This document shows, piece after piece, positions 27,162-34,919 of a stretch of 64,000 nucleotides of DNA. The stretch comes from a virus: the IMG/VR virus record IMGVR_UViG_3300032753_000003, positions 62,001-126,000 of that record, one strand, 5' to 3'. Both the position numbers and the translations under genes were made by a program. Numbering within the stretch: position 1 is the first letter of the stretch; each line of letters opens with the position of its first letter. A model generated the notes under the pieces. It did no database searches, was not told the DNA's origin, and saw nothing but the letters and a program-made list of their open reading frames with translations.

Positions 27162-27509
27162 GTGTGGGTATTCATTAATGACGCATTTTACAGTATTGTA
27201 GATCCCAGCCGAGGTTCGGGTGACAAGCTATTAGTTAGGGCTAGATTTCCGGGCGATATCAAAAGGAATTTCCCAAACGCAGTTGAAGTACAGTTGCCCA
27301 ACAGGGATTATGCCTATCGAGCAGAAGTTGACAGAAACCAAGTTGCTGCTGTTATTGCTAACCATGTTGCTAATATCAAGTATGACAATTTCAAAGACAG
27401 TGTGAGAGAACACTGGCGTCACGATGCATATGCAGATGTGTGGGCAGTGTTGTATCGAGAACAGCACCGTCGCAGCATGAAGAATAAGGAACTCAATACG
27501 GTAGGATGA
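27162..27509 (+). CDS. conserved hypothetical protein (WVFxxDAF family)
   Basis: 115 residues, GTG start with GAGAGG nine bases upstream. The start WVFINDAFYSIVDPS...LLVRARFPGDIKRNFP belongs to a small family widespread in phages and alphaproteobacteria. Function unknown. TTGACA at 27114 suggests a promoter but the -10 is unclear. Confidence 0.65.
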   Translation: MWVFINDAFYSIVDPSRGSGDKLLVRARFPGDIKRNFPNAVEVQLPNRDYAYRAEVDRNQVAAVIANHVANIKYDNFKDSVREHWRHDAYADVWAVLYREQHRRSMKNKELNTVG

Positions 27510-28003
27510 TAACTCATATATTGCATACAGGAGTGGTGCATGCCAGCACCATTCAACCATCATCTGATACCGTAGTGATTAGCATATTAGATTATAACAG
27601 CCGGCATCCTAGACCCAACTTCTCAGGTTTTAGAGACTCGCTGTCACTGTGTTTCAAAGATCGTTGCGAAGAAGATTATGGGGTCAAATCCCATTGGCCT
27701 GACGAGATACCAGACAACTTGCAGGCGTTCTATACGGGAGACGAGTTAGAACGTATATGTAATCTAAGTGATGCAGAGAAGATCTTGAGATTCTTTGACA
27801 AACATCACCGTGATCCTCAACCTATAAATTTGGTTGCGCATTGCAAAAGTGGAGTTGGTCGTAGTGCTGCTATCGCACATTGGTTTGGAACAGTATATGG
27901 CATTAGCTATCACGGAACAGATTTGAGAAAACGTTTCAATCCCAATCCCAGGGTAATTCGTATGCTCAACAAAGCGTACAATCAATTACACAAAACAGTG
28001 TAA
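27506..28003 (+). CDS. protein tyrosine phosphatase-like protein
   Basis: 165 residues. HCKSGVGRSAA is the HCx5R P-loop of tyrosine and dual-specificity phosphatases, with catalytic Cys113 and Arg119; an Asp general acid may be in CEEDYGVKSHWPDE. It would dephosphorylate proteins or polyphosphorylated small molecules. Overlaps the previous stop as ATGA. Confidence 0.78.
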   Translation: MITHILHTGVVHASTIQPSSDTVVISILDYNSRHPRPNFSGFRDSLSLCFKDRCEEDYGVKSHWPDEIPDNLQAFYTGDELERICNLSDAEKILRFFDKHHRDPQPINLVAHCKSGVGRSAAIAHWFGTVYGISYHGTDLRKRFNPNPRVIRMLNKAYNQLHKTV

Positions 28004-28006
28004 ATA
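28001..28006 (+). promoter_or_regulatory. late-type TAAATA box, 4 nt before ATG
   Basis: GTAAATA, CTGT, then the ATG at 28011; no Shine-Dalgarno. Confidence 0.55.
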
Positions 28007-28010
28007 CTGT

Positions 28011-28481
28011 ATGCTGATAAATGAGATAATGAAAGAGCCTTTCACCAATTGGTCCTTCCCAAATGAAGCAACCATGCAGGCAGATTTCAAAGAATACAAA
28101 AAGAAGGAAACTAGCAAATGGCAAGGTCGTGCCAGCAGTATGGGGTTCCGTTTCCCTATCTTTGATACCTTTGACGATTTCTCAAATGCTCTAAGATCAG
28201 CCGAAGTTATCACGCTAACTCCCCAGCATGATTCGCGTATAGCCAATCGTAGTCATACCAGTAATATAGACGACCTTAAATCTCTAGTTGGCAGCTATGT
28301 TAGACCGAGAGATGTAGATAGGATCGTGCATGGATTTGAGAGCAATGCACCAATTCCCATGCCCATTGTGTTAAAAGGTCGCAAAGGTGAATGGATAATG
28401 GCAGGTAATACACGTTTAGACACTGCATTTATTCTAGGCGTAAATCCCATTAAAATTTTGTTAGTTGACGTCAGCGCTTAG
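28011..28481 (+). CDS. ParB/Srx-like domain protein with N-terminal tag
   Basis: 156 residues. The C-terminal PMPIVLKGRKGEWIMAGNTRLDTAFILGVNPIKILLVDVS follows the ParB/sulfiredoxin-like pattern (strand, GNxR loop, helix, strand). The start MLINEIMKE resembles the MKIxE-type tags of 33352, 36587 and 49937. Homologous small proteins are common in T4-like phages; role unknown. An early promoter for the next gene lies at its stop. Confidence 0.65.
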   Translation: MLINEIMKEPFTNWSFPNEATMQADFKEYKKKETSKWQGRASSMGFRFPIFDTFDDFSNALRSAEVITLTPQHDSRIANRSHTSNIDDLKSLVGSYVRPRDVDRIVHGFESNAPIPMPIVLKGRKGEWIMAGNTRLDTAFILGVNPIKILLVDVSA

Positions 28482-28493
28482 TGGTGCTATATT
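28465..28493 (+). promoter_or_regulatory. early-type promoter
   Basis: TTGACG, 17-base spacer, GGTGCTATATT; upstream of 28521. Confidence 0.7.
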
Positions 28494-28520
28494 CTGCTCA
28501 CATTGCTACAGAGGTGAGCT

Positions 28521-28700
28521 ATGCTGTTGACCGAAAAACGCTTGCAGACGCTGGTTGATCTTGCTACTGAATACGCCAAAAGCAAGAATCTCTGTGTTAC
28601 AGAATATCTACGTGGAATACTCAACCCCGATACGCTGGGCAATGTAGATGCTGGCGTTATTGTTGAGACGCTAATCCGTTATCACAAAGAATGGAAGTGA
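28521..28700 (+). CDS. small hypothetical protein
   Basis: 59 residues, helical, with a strong GAGGTGA site and early promoter. This short gene is more GC-rich than the late genes. Function unknown. Confidence 0.6.
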   Translation: MLLTEKRLQTLVDLATEYAKSKNLCVTEYLRGILNPDTLGNVDAGVIVETLIRYHKEWK

Positions 28701-28712
28701 AAGGACTCTAAC

Positions 28713-29047
28713 ATGCCCTGCCGTACAGATGATTATTATTATGATGACTCTACTCGTATTTCAGCTTTTGAGCTCCGTGAATATAAGATTGCCAAAGCAA
28801 CTTTGTGCATGTTGTTTACCCATTACGGTATCCACACGCTGATTAATGAACAGATTACGCCTGCTGAATTAAAGGAAGCCGGTGTTAAAAAGGGAGAAAT
28901 TTTTGGTTGGTGGAACCGGCACGAAAAAGAAGATCGGGCGCGGCGCGAACGCGAGCGTGTGCTGAGCATGAAAAGCGCGAGAAGACCAAAGCTGCTCTTG
29001 CCAAACTTACACCGGAAGAACGTGCTTTGCTGGGCCTTAAAAGCTAG
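28713..29047 (+). pseudogene. conserved hypothetical protein, frameshift near 28962
   Basis: The first 85 residues (RTDDYYYDDSTRISAFELREYKIAK...GEIFGWWNRHEKEDRARRERE) are in one frame; the natural end (EHEKREKTKAALAKLTPEERALLGLKS) is in another, ending at 29047. Adding one base near GTGCTGAG (28960) joins them. The unshifted frame ends in an unlikely Arg/Leu-rich tail. The family is a common small phage protein of unknown role. Confidence 0.65.
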
Positions 29048-29081
29048 TAATTTACGTTGATAAGCAGTGCTGTCTTTTTGG

Positions 29082-29109
29082 TTGACAGCACCGCTACAGA
29101 TGCTATTGT
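29082..29109 (+). promoter_or_regulatory. early-type promoter
   Basis: TTGACA, 16-base spacer, AGATGCTATTGT; upstream of 29135. Confidence 0.85.
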
Positions 29110-29134
29110 GGGACATCAAACGAGGAGCTAGGTC

Positions 29135-29626
29135 ATGAAGCATACCGTTGAAAGCATCAAGCATCTTCTCGCTACCAATGACAAGGCAGTGGGCCGCGCG
29201 CTGATTGTGCTGCGCAACCGCCAGACTGTTGACGAACGTAGCTCCGAAACTACCCGGCATCTCAACGGCCGTGGGTTCCGTCCCTGCCATGCGCGGATGG
29301 GTACTTCGATGGCTAACTTTTTTGAGAGCCGCGGGTATCTTACTGCCAAGCAGGTTGCCTATTGGCGAGTGGCTATGGCTGACGGCAATAGCCGCATTGA
29401 GATCTACGCTCGCCAGTTGCTGGAAGAGGCTGAAGTCAAGGCCAAAGCTGCTGCTAAGGTTCAGCAGGATGCAATTGATCCCGATACCATGAACAAGATG
29501 CAGTGGGACGCTATGCGCGCGGAACGTGAGATGCAGAGCATGGAAGCCGAGTGGGATCGTGCCCAAACTGTTCGCGATGAAATGAACAAGTGGGCTGCGC
29601 GCGAATACATGGAAAGGGCTGCCTAA
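29135..29626 (+). CDS. conserved phage hypothetical protein
   Basis: 163 residues, GAGGAGC upstream. The N-terminal part (HLLATNDKAVGRALIVLRNRQTVDE) is followed by a Lys/Glu-rich coiled-coil region from about 95. GC-rich codon use compared with late genes. Function unknown. Confidence 0.7.
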   Translation: MKHTVESIKHLLATNDKAVGRALIVLRNRQTVDERSSETTRHLNGRGFRPCHARMGTSMANFFESRGYLTAKQVAYWRVAMADGNSRIEIYARQLLEEAEVKAKAAAKVQQDAIDPDTMNKMQWDAMRAEREMQSMEAEWDRAQTVRDEMNKWAAREYMERAA

Positions 29627-29746
29627 TGAATACTTCGGCGTTCAGGTGGTATTGTTTTTATGCGTGGGAAAGGCAGCATAACTTTCCCAACGATGCAAAC
29701 GACTGTGATTACATGCACAGTATTGTCTGGTGCTAGGAGAAGCAAC

Positions 29747-29962
29747 ATGCTCAAGGACCACACTCATAACAATATACAAGAAGCATTTGTACGTGTCTGC
29801 CAAGACAGTGGGTGGAAAATGAGTCATATTGATGCGGCTATATTCACCGCAAAAGTTCTCAACATACATCCACTTGAAGTATGGATTGCATTCTCTTCTC
29901 TTGATGCAATGGCACAGATAGCCAATCATTCTCACCCATACGTTGCACAAATGCGCAAATAA
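29747..29962 (+). CDS. small hypothetical protein
   Basis: 71 residues from the ATG at 29747, chosen for its TAGGAG site; earlier in-frame ATGs lack one. Helical, His-rich. Function unknown. Confidence 0.6.
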   Translation: MLKDHTHNNIQEAFVRVCQDSGWKMSHIDAAIFTAKVLNIHPLEVWIAFSSLDAMAQIANHSHPYVAQMRK

Positions 29963-29977
29963 TTAGCGCATAGGATC

Positions 29978-30005
29978 TTGACAAATCCGCAACAAATGCT
30001 AATAT
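29978..30005 (+). promoter_or_regulatory. early-type promoter
   Basis: TTGACA, 16-base spacer, AATGCTAATAT; upstream of 30033. Confidence 0.7.
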
Positions 30006-30032
30006 TATCCTACGGTAGAAGGAGAACCAATC

Positions 30033-30257
30033 ATGCATTACAAATATAATGGTCTAAACCCGATTGCCGAAGCTGAATTCACTGTGGCCCAGCGCATGGC
30101 AGCATACGATGCTCTACCTGCTGAAGTTCGACGCTTGCTGTGGACTCTCAATGACCTGTTGGACTACGGAAACAATACGCAGTCTGATATCGTTGATCTT
30201 CTCTTGGTCAATGAAAATATCAATCCCAGCATCAACCGCAGAGAGATGCAGGAGTAA
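30033..30257 (+). CDS. small hypothetical protein
   Basis: 74 residues, acidic and helical, with AAGGAGA upstream. First gene of an early operon running to 31741. Function unknown. Confidence 0.6.
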   Translation: MHYKYNGLNPIAEAEFTVAQRMAAYDALPAEVRRLLWTLNDLLDYGNNTQSDIVDLLLVNENINPSINRREMQE

Positions 30258-30271
30258 ATGCGAGTGTAAAA

Positions 30272-30526
30272 ATGGCGTATCAAATCGTCCAGTGCGAGGT
30301 TCTTTGGGACGCTGTCTACTATGTCAGCGGCAATGAAAGTGTAGGTACGCCGTATTCGTTAGGGTATTTTGAAACAGAAGGCGATGCATGCCGTGCATTT
30401 GCCGAAGCTGGGTTTACCCGACACGAAAATAATTCTTGGCGCAGACCATATTCGAGTGGTTATGTGTCGAGAATATTGAGGGAGATTAAAAGATGTGGCG
30501 GAAACCTTATGGATATGAATCGTTAA
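30272..30526 (+). CDS. small hypothetical protein
   Basis: 84 residues, aromatic-rich start (YQIVQCEVLWDAVYYV) and basic end. Overlaps the next gene by 34 bases. Function unknown. Confidence 0.5.
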   Translation: MAYQIVQCEVLWDAVYYVSGNESVGTPYSLGYFETEGDACRAFAEAGFTRHENNSWRRPYSSGYVSRILREIKRCGGNLMDMNR

Positions 30527-30750
30527 GTACCAGTGAATTATCTAAACATGTTGCTGAAGGTAAGGCAGAATTAGAAAAAGTTGCAACAAAAGCCGTTAAG
30601 GTTGATGATATGATTGCGAATCTAGAACAAAAACTTAGAGAGTTCAAACTTTTAAAACTCAGTTTGTTTGAAGATACGAAAAATATCGTCATGGACCTAG
30701 ACGAAGTGTCAGAGCTTTATAAACTTAGGAACGCATTTAAGGATTTATGA
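30493..30750 (+). CDS. small coiled-coil protein
   Basis: 85 residues; residues 15-60 form a likely coiled coil (KHVAEGKAELEKVATKAVKVDDMIANLEQKL). GGGAGA precedes the ATG. Function unknown. Confidence 0.6.
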   Translation: MWRKPYGYESLSTSELSKHVAEGKAELEKVATKAVKVDDMIANLEQKLREFKLLKLSLFEDTKNIVMDLDEVSELYKLRNAFKDL

Positions 30751-30753
30751 TCA

Positions 30754-31128
30754 ATGGCCAAGGAAGTTAAACCTCGGGAACGAGGCTATCTCAAGCGATC
30801 CAATCTAGAATTTAATGGTGTTTGGACGGTTGACGGAAATAGTATTCATTCTGTCATCGTTCGAGCACTGGAATTCTTTGAAACACATCGCATCGTCAAA
30901 GACAAGGATGTTACAGAATATTTTAATGTAGCATACACAATCGAGCGGCTACATGCTAGTGAACGTCATTGGAACCCAGATATCATTAGGTCGTGGATTG
31001 ACATGTTCCACGACTATATGTCTAGTGCAGTGTATCTAGACGCATTCCATGGTACACAGGGTGGTGAGAAACCAAAGTTCAAAGCTGCAGAGTCTGTGTT
31101 TGCAGAGTTCCAGAAAACATTTGCCTAA
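30754..31128 (+). CDS. hypothetical protein
   Basis: 124 residues, alpha/beta, no recognised motif. Four bases after the coiled-coil gene, same operon. Confidence 0.6.
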   Translation: MAKEVKPRERGYLKRSNLEFNGVWTVDGNSIHSVIVRALEFFETHRIVKDKDVTEYFNVAYTIERLHASERHWNPDIIRSWIDMFHDYMSSAVYLDAFHGTQGGEKPKFKAAESVFAEFQKTFA

Positions 31129-31139
31129 GGTAAACTGTG

Positions 31140-31559
31140 ATGAAGTTAGTGGTTTGTTACGGCCATGGATCAGAAGGATCCGGATGTTGGACAGAAAATA
31201 TCTGTGTGGAATATGAAAGCAAGGATCACTTCCTTGTGGCATTTATTGACGGATTTGAAGCTTGGGGCAAGCGCCGCAAGCTAGAGAATCAATACCGGTC
31301 CAAGATTGCCCTTGTCCGAGCATCTCGCAATCAGGACAAGGTTAGTGCTGCCATAGATGAATATTCAGAGTTTTTGAAGTCTAAAAACAGCTACGATTAT
31401 GACTTAATTGTAGACGGGGCTGTCTTTGACTATTTTGAAGACTACGAATACGATAGCAAGACAGGCGAATACACTATTATATCATTACCAAATGTTTATG
31501 ATCTTGACGAATGGTTTGAACTCAATCGACCAAAGACAATACAAGGGGCATCTAAATGA
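31140..31559 (+). CDS. hypothetical protein
   Basis: 139 residues from the ATG at 31140 (a GTG three bases earlier is possible). It has a compact alpha/beta start (KLVVCYGHGSEGSGCW) and an acidic middle (VDGAVFDYFEDYEYDSKTGEY). Overlaps the next start as ATGA. Function unknown. Confidence 0.6.
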   Translation: MKLVVCYGHGSEGSGCWTENICVEYESKDHFLVAFIDGFEAWGKRRKLENQYRSKIALVRASRNQDKVSAAIDEYSEFLKSKNSYDYDLIVDGAVFDYFEDYEYDSKTGEYTIISLPNVYDLDEWFELNRPKTIQGASK

Positions 31560-31741
31560 CTGACAAAACAGATACATCAACCGAGACCGTGTTGTCGCAG
31601 ATTGCAATGATGAAGGACGGCTTGCTGCCTTGGACTGTAAATGTGATACGTGCTCTGTTGACTGAACGAGATGCGCTAGCAGCTCAGCTAGCAGTAACAG
31701 AACAAACTACTTTTGAAAAAAGTACAAAAGAAAACAAGTAA
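31556..31741 (+). CDS. small helical protein
   Basis: 61 residues, last gene of the early operon. Predicted helix hairpin (PWTVNVIRALLTERDALAAQLAV). A weak hairpin plus T-run (31743-31769) follows. Confidence 0.55.
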   Translation: MTDKTDTSTETVLSQIAMMKDGLLPWTVNVIRALLTERDALAAQLAVTEQTTFEKSTKENK

Positions 31742-31771
31742 TTACAATTTAAAATTGTATAATTTTTATGG

Positions 31772-31799
31772 TTGACAAACGGTCTATAGATGCTATTGT
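31772..31799 (+). promoter_or_regulatory. early-type promoter
   Basis: TTGACA, 16-base spacer, AGATGCTATTGT; upstream of the gene at 31823. Confidence 0.85.
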
Positions 31800-31822
31800 T
31801 CCTAAACGATAGGGAGAGCACG

Positions 31823-32038
31823 ACGGAACGCACCGTTCATTTTGTGGGATTTAGAGGCGATGAATACACAGCCGCAGTGCGTGTTTTTGGTCGTCCAAAT
31901 TTTATCCATCGCATTTGGGATATTAGGGCTGCGGCTGAGATTCAGCCCGAAGATCTTGTGGTATTCGCGCGCGAAAAAGACTGGGCAAACCTGCGGAAGC
32001 CCAACAAATTCGCGTTCGATGACAGTGCAGCGATGTGA
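31823..32038 (+). CDS. conserved small protein with apparent ACG start
   Basis: The conserved part reads TERTVHFVGFRGDEYTAAVRVFGRPNFIHRIWDIRA, a small family found in phages and bacteria. The open frame has an ATG at 31790 but it lies inside the -10 box, upstream of any transcript. Below the AGGGAG site (31811-31816) the only start-like codon at the right distance is ACG at 31823; the first GTG is far inside the conserved region. So it may use a rare ACG start, or an ATG was lost. Confidence 0.6.
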   Translation, partial: TERTVHFVGFRGDEYTAAVRVFGRPNFIHRIWDIRAAAEIQPEDLVVFAREKDWANLRKPNKFAFDDSAAM

Positions 32039-32095
32039 ATAGTAATTCACAAACTGTGCTGTTTAATCTAAAAGTAAAAATCCGCAGAATAGTGG

Positions 32096-32123
32096 TTGAC
32101 AAAATGCGTTAAGATGCTAATGT
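32096..32123 (+). promoter_or_regulatory. early-type promoter
   Basis: TTGACA, 16-base spacer, AGATGCTAATGT; upstream of 32157. Confidence 0.8.
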
Positions 32124-32156
32124 ACAGCATAGGCGCTCAAACTTAGGAGTTAATGA

Positions 32157-32657
32157 ATGGATAAGGTATTTGCAGTTGCCGGTGTTTCCACCCTTGAGGG
32201 TGTTGTTAAGGCTCGCTTTGCCAAGGACTTGGCTCGCGTGAAGGTGCTTGAGAAGAACGGCCATACGGCAATCCGTTTGGTCGAGCTCCCCAATGAGATG
32301 ACCAAGGATGCTGCGCTGTCGTGGCTGCGCGGCCACAAGGACTTCCAGGATGCTGCCGCACAGGCTGCGCTGGTTCCCGAGGACACGGCTGCTGCTAAGC
32401 CTGTCAAGGCTGCTAAGCCGTCGTCGGAACCTAAGGCCAAGGCTGAACCCAAGGCCAAGCCCGAGAAGGCTGTTGCCAAGGCGGCGGCGCCCAAGGCCAA
32501 GACTGAGCCCAAGGTGACTTCGGATGTTGAGGCTATCCGTGCTAAGAATCGCGAGGCCATGAAGGCTGCATTCGACAAGTTCAAGGAACAGCAGGTTGAG
32601 GCAACCGAAGGTACTGATGCTGCTGCAACTGATCACATGCCGGGCGTCCTCAAGTAA
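32157..32657 (+). CDS. Ala/Lys/Pro-rich histone-like protein
   Basis: 166 residues. Residues 1-70 are a folded acidic/basic domain; 75-125 are repeats of Ala, Lys and Pro (KAAKPSSEPKAKAEPKAKPEKA), typical of DNA-binding tails of histone-like proteins; the C terminus is helical and Lys-rich. High GC and regular codons suggest strong expression; strong early promoter and AGGAG site. A compact hairpin follows. It may bind host or phage DNA early in infection. Confidence 0.7.
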   Translation: MDKVFAVAGVSTLEGVVKARFAKDLARVKVLEKNGHTAIRLVELPNEMTKDAALSWLRGHKDFQDAAAQAALVPEDTAAAKPVKAAKPSSEPKAKAEPKAKPEKAVAKAAAPKAKTEPKVTSDVEAIRAKNREAMKAAFDKFKEQQVEATEGTDAAATDHMPGVLK

Positions 32658-32671
32658 GGTCCTTAGCAATC

Positions 32672-32694
32672 AAGGAGGGACTAGATCCCTCCTT
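32672..32694 (+). terminator. 9-bp hairpin, probable terminator
   Basis: AAGGAGGGA-CTAGA-TCCCTCCTT, perfect stem right after the histone-like gene; the T-run is weak. Confidence 0.6.
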
Positions 32695-32714
32695 CCTCAT
32701 GGACGAATGGTCAA

Positions 32715-33344
32715 ATGAGTCAAGACTTAGAGCAACTGTTAGAACAGTATAAACACGCTCTGCAGCACTATGCAGCTATCCCGGGCGAAGTTGGTGCTAG
32801 GGCTAGGGTAGCTCTAGATGGGCCTTTGGCTGTCATGGACAGTCCTTACCTCATTAGATATAACGCTGAACTGAATTACAATCCCAATTTTGGCGACAAT
32901 CGCAAATGCAAATGTGGTCATCCATACTTCAGACACTTTGATCCATATGAAGACAATCGTGCAGTTGGATGCAAATACTGTCACTGTTATACATTTGTAT
33001 GTGAATCAATTGACACTACCTGGAAGCTGTTCCTAGATGATGAACGCGATCCAGTTGATGACAGTTGGATAGTGTGCCGTACTGTATTAACTGCTATAGG
33101 TGAATGTACTGCAAGAGGCTTACCAACCTATATCAACTTTGATCATGATCTCGGTAACAGCGGTAACGATCATCCCATGTTCAAAGACGGCATAGGATTT
33201 GCTCACTGGATGATTGAAGAGGTGCTAAATGACAGATGGACTTTGCCCAAAAACTTTGATTGGTATGTGCATAGCCAGAACCCCATTGGTGCAGAAAACA
33301 TCAATGCGTTGATGCACAATTGGATGCGATCGCTGGGGAGATAA
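32715..33344 (+). CDS. cyclic-phosphate-processing receiver-like (cREC) protein
   Basis: 209 residues. A zinc-binding segment lies near 70-95 (CKCGHPYFRHF...GCKYCHCYTF). From about residue 103 comes WKLFLDDERDPVDDSW...INFDHDLGNSG...WYVHSQNPIGAENI, the receiver-like domain predicted to process cyclic-phosphate ends of nucleotides or RNA. Many phage copies sit near RNA-repair or ADP-ribose genes; here an ADP-ribosyltransferase-like gene follows after eight bases. Confidence 0.72.
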   Translation: MSQDLEQLLEQYKHALQHYAAIPGEVGARARVALDGPLAVMDSPYLIRYNAELNYNPNFGDNRKCKCGHPYFRHFDPYEDNRAVGCKYCHCYTFVCESIDTTWKLFLDDERDPVDDSWIVCRTVLTAIGECTARGLPTYINFDHDLGNSGNDHPMFKDGIGFAHWMIEEVLNDRWTLPKNFDWYVHSQNPIGAENINALMHNWMRSLGR

Positions 33345-33347
33345 ATA
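33342..33347 (+). promoter_or_regulatory. late-type TAAATA box, 4 nt before ATG
   Basis: ATAAATA, TTCC, then the ATG at 33352. A GGGGAG is also present 11 bases upstream. Confidence 0.5.
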
Positions 33348-33351
33348 TTCC

Positions 33352-33798
33352 ATGAAGCTTGAAGAGATCACTAGCAAACGCTATTACCACGGTAGCTACA
33401 CTCAACTACCGGTTGGTACTATTCTAAATGCTCGTAACGAGGATTACGAAGCCGATTGGAAGGGTACAGATTTTTATAATATCCTGGAACGCTATCGTCC
33501 GGAAGGACAGCTATCCCATAAACAGTCTGTATTCATGTGTGATAATCCCGACGACATTGATGCTGCTGGCGGTGGTACTGATTGGATGTTCACTCTCAAA
33601 GCTCTTGGTCCTGTTCAACGCCACGACCTAAATTGGAGCAGTGAGATTAGCGTGCTAATTAGTGATGGATATGCAGCTGATAGCCCAGAGGTAAAAGAAG
33701 CTGCTGAAAACTATTGGGCAGGTGTACCTCATCACAACGAATCGTTATGGGAGTACCTTACTCCTTCTGCACAGATTATAGCTGTTGAACCCTTCTAA
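33352..33798 (+). CDS. ADP-ribosyltransferase-like protein with N-terminal tag
   Basis: 148 residues. RYYHGSYTQLPVGTIL resembles the YHGT NAD-binding start of Arr-type ADP-ribosyltransferases, SVFMCDNPDDIDAAGG the middle segment, and ESLWEYLTPSAQIIAVEPF the C-terminal part. It would transfer ADP-ribose from NAD+ to a target. The start MKLEEITSKR fits the tag shared by putative packaged proteins. T4 packages its ADP-ribosyltransferase Alt through such a tag. Assignment rests on motifs only. Confidence 0.65.
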   Translation: MKLEEITSKRYYHGSYTQLPVGTILNARNEDYEADWKGTDFYNILERYRPEGQLSHKQSVFMCDNPDDIDAAGGGTDWMFTLKALGPVQRHDLNWSSEISVLISDGYAADSPEVKEAAENYWAGVPHHNESLWEYLTPSAQIIAVEPF

Positions 33799-33807
33799 AA
33801 TTTTTGG

Positions 33808-33835
33808 TTGACACTGTCGTTAGAGATGCTATTAT
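33808..33835 (+). promoter_or_regulatory. early-type promoter
   Basis: TTGACA, 16-base spacer, AGATGCTATTAT; upstream of 33869. Confidence 0.85.
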
Positions 33836-33868
33836 GCATCATAAACGCCAATGACAGGAACAGTCTCT

Positions 33869-34168
33869 ATGAACACTGAAGTTTTTGATTATAACTGTAC
33901 TGTTATCGGCAAGTCCGAGCTGAAGGTTGTTGAACTTACCAACGACCTCCATGCCTATTCGTTAACTGTACAACACACTGAAGTAGATTCAACTGGCACG
34001 TTTACTCCTCTCAAAAGTAAGCTGCGAACTGCTTTTGAAGAGCAGGGGTTTATTGACAACAATAACCTCGAGCGGATCAAGACAGGAAAGTCATATGAGA
34101 CTCGCAATCTAAAAGTTATGCCGTTTGACCTTCAAGAAAAACTTCGCCAGAAAGGTTGGCGATTGTGA
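33869..34168 (+). CDS. small hypothetical protein
   Basis: 99 residues from the ATG at 33869 (ACAGGA upstream); an ATG at 33851 is too close to the promoter. Beta-rich N terminus. The stop TGA is followed in the same frame, without a start codon, by the next coding region. Confidence 0.6.
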   Translation: MNTEVFDYNCTVIGKSELKVVELTNDLHAYSLTVQHTEVDSTGTFTPLKSKLRTAFEEQGFIDNNNLERIKTGKSYETRNLKVMPFDLQEKLRQKGWRL

Positions 34169-34738
34169 GACAACAAGACGTATGCCAATTGGCAGCCTGC
34201 ACGGGCATTTGATGCTGCTAGTGATCCTGCATTTGATCTAAACACTCTAGTTGAGATCAAGGATGACTGCCACATGCTGGCTAACTATGCCGGACAAGTG
34301 TTGCCTGTTGGAATTGAATTTGATTATATCTCACACGGTGGTATCACGGACGGACGGTACGATCTCGAAAAGCTAGCCAAACACCTATTGGCTCGTAACG
34401 ATTGCAAGATTTACAAAGTTAATTATCGCGGCGATCTTTATGACACTACAAAGTATGCAACTACGGTAAAAGAAGCCATTGTTGACATTCCCTATTACAA
34501 TGCCAACCATTATTGCCAAAAGACCATTTACTTCATTTGGCAACCAAATGCTGCTGACTACGCTCGTATGTGGGATTGGTGTATAGCCAACAACAAGAAG
34601 TATCCTAGCACCAGTATGCATCAAGCGATCTTTGAATTGGATCTAATTGGTGCTCGTGCCGCTGGCGCTGCGCTGTTTGATAGCTATCACAAGAGCAAAG
34701 AATACCATAATAGCAAATATACAGAAGATGATGATTAA
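34169..34738 (+). CDS. hypothetical protein with unclear start
   Basis: The coding signal (YANWQPARAFDAASDPAFDLNTLVEIKDDCHMLANYAGQVLPVGIEFDYISHGG) starts right after the stop of the previous gene and in its frame, but no ATG, GTG or TTG is present before 34274. It could start at the ACG at 34178, arise by TGA read-through, or reflect an indel. About 188 residues in full, 154 from 34274. Aromatic-rich C-terminal half; function unknown. Confidence 0.6.
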   Translation, partial: DNKTYANWQPARAFDAASDPAFDLNTLVEIKDDCHMLANYAGQVLPVGIEFDYISHGGITDGRYDLEKLAKHLLARNDCKIYKVNYRGDLYDTTKYATTVKEAIVDIPYYNANHYCQKTIYFIWQPNAADYARMWDWCIANNKKYPSTSMHQAIFELDLIGARAAGAALFDSYHKSKEYHNSKYTEDDD

Positions 34739-34742
34739 GAGG

Positions 34743-34770
34743 TTGACTGTTTCAAAATAGATGCTATTAT
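34743..34770 (+). promoter_or_regulatory. early-type promoter
   Basis: TTGACT, 16-base spacer, AGATGCTATTAT; upstream of the 17-residue gene. Confidence 0.8.
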
Positions 34771-34804
34771 CAATCATAGGCGATACAAACAAAAGGAGCA
34801 CACA

Positions 34805-34858
34805 ATGGGTGATACTGAGTTTGAAGACGACGAAGGCATCGTGTTTGACGAATATTGA
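34805..34858 (+). CDS. 17-residue acidic micro-protein
   Basis: MGDTEFEDDEGIVFDEY, translated from an ATG with a perfect AAGGAG site nine bases upstream and a consensus early promoter. Eight of 17 residues are Asp or Glu. Such acidic micro-proteins could mimic nucleic acid, but function is unknown. Confidence 0.55.
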   Translation: MGDTEFEDDEGIVFDEY

Positions 34859-34884
34859 TGCAGAAATAAAATTTTTATCGGGTA

Positions 34885-34913
34885 TTGACACGATCTTTAA
34901 CCGAGTGTATAAA
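34885..34913 (+). promoter_or_regulatory. promoter of structured RNA
   Basis: TTGACA, 17-base spacer, TATAAA; about 10 bases before the structured RNA that follows. Confidence 0.7.
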
Positions 34914-34919
34914 TAGAGA

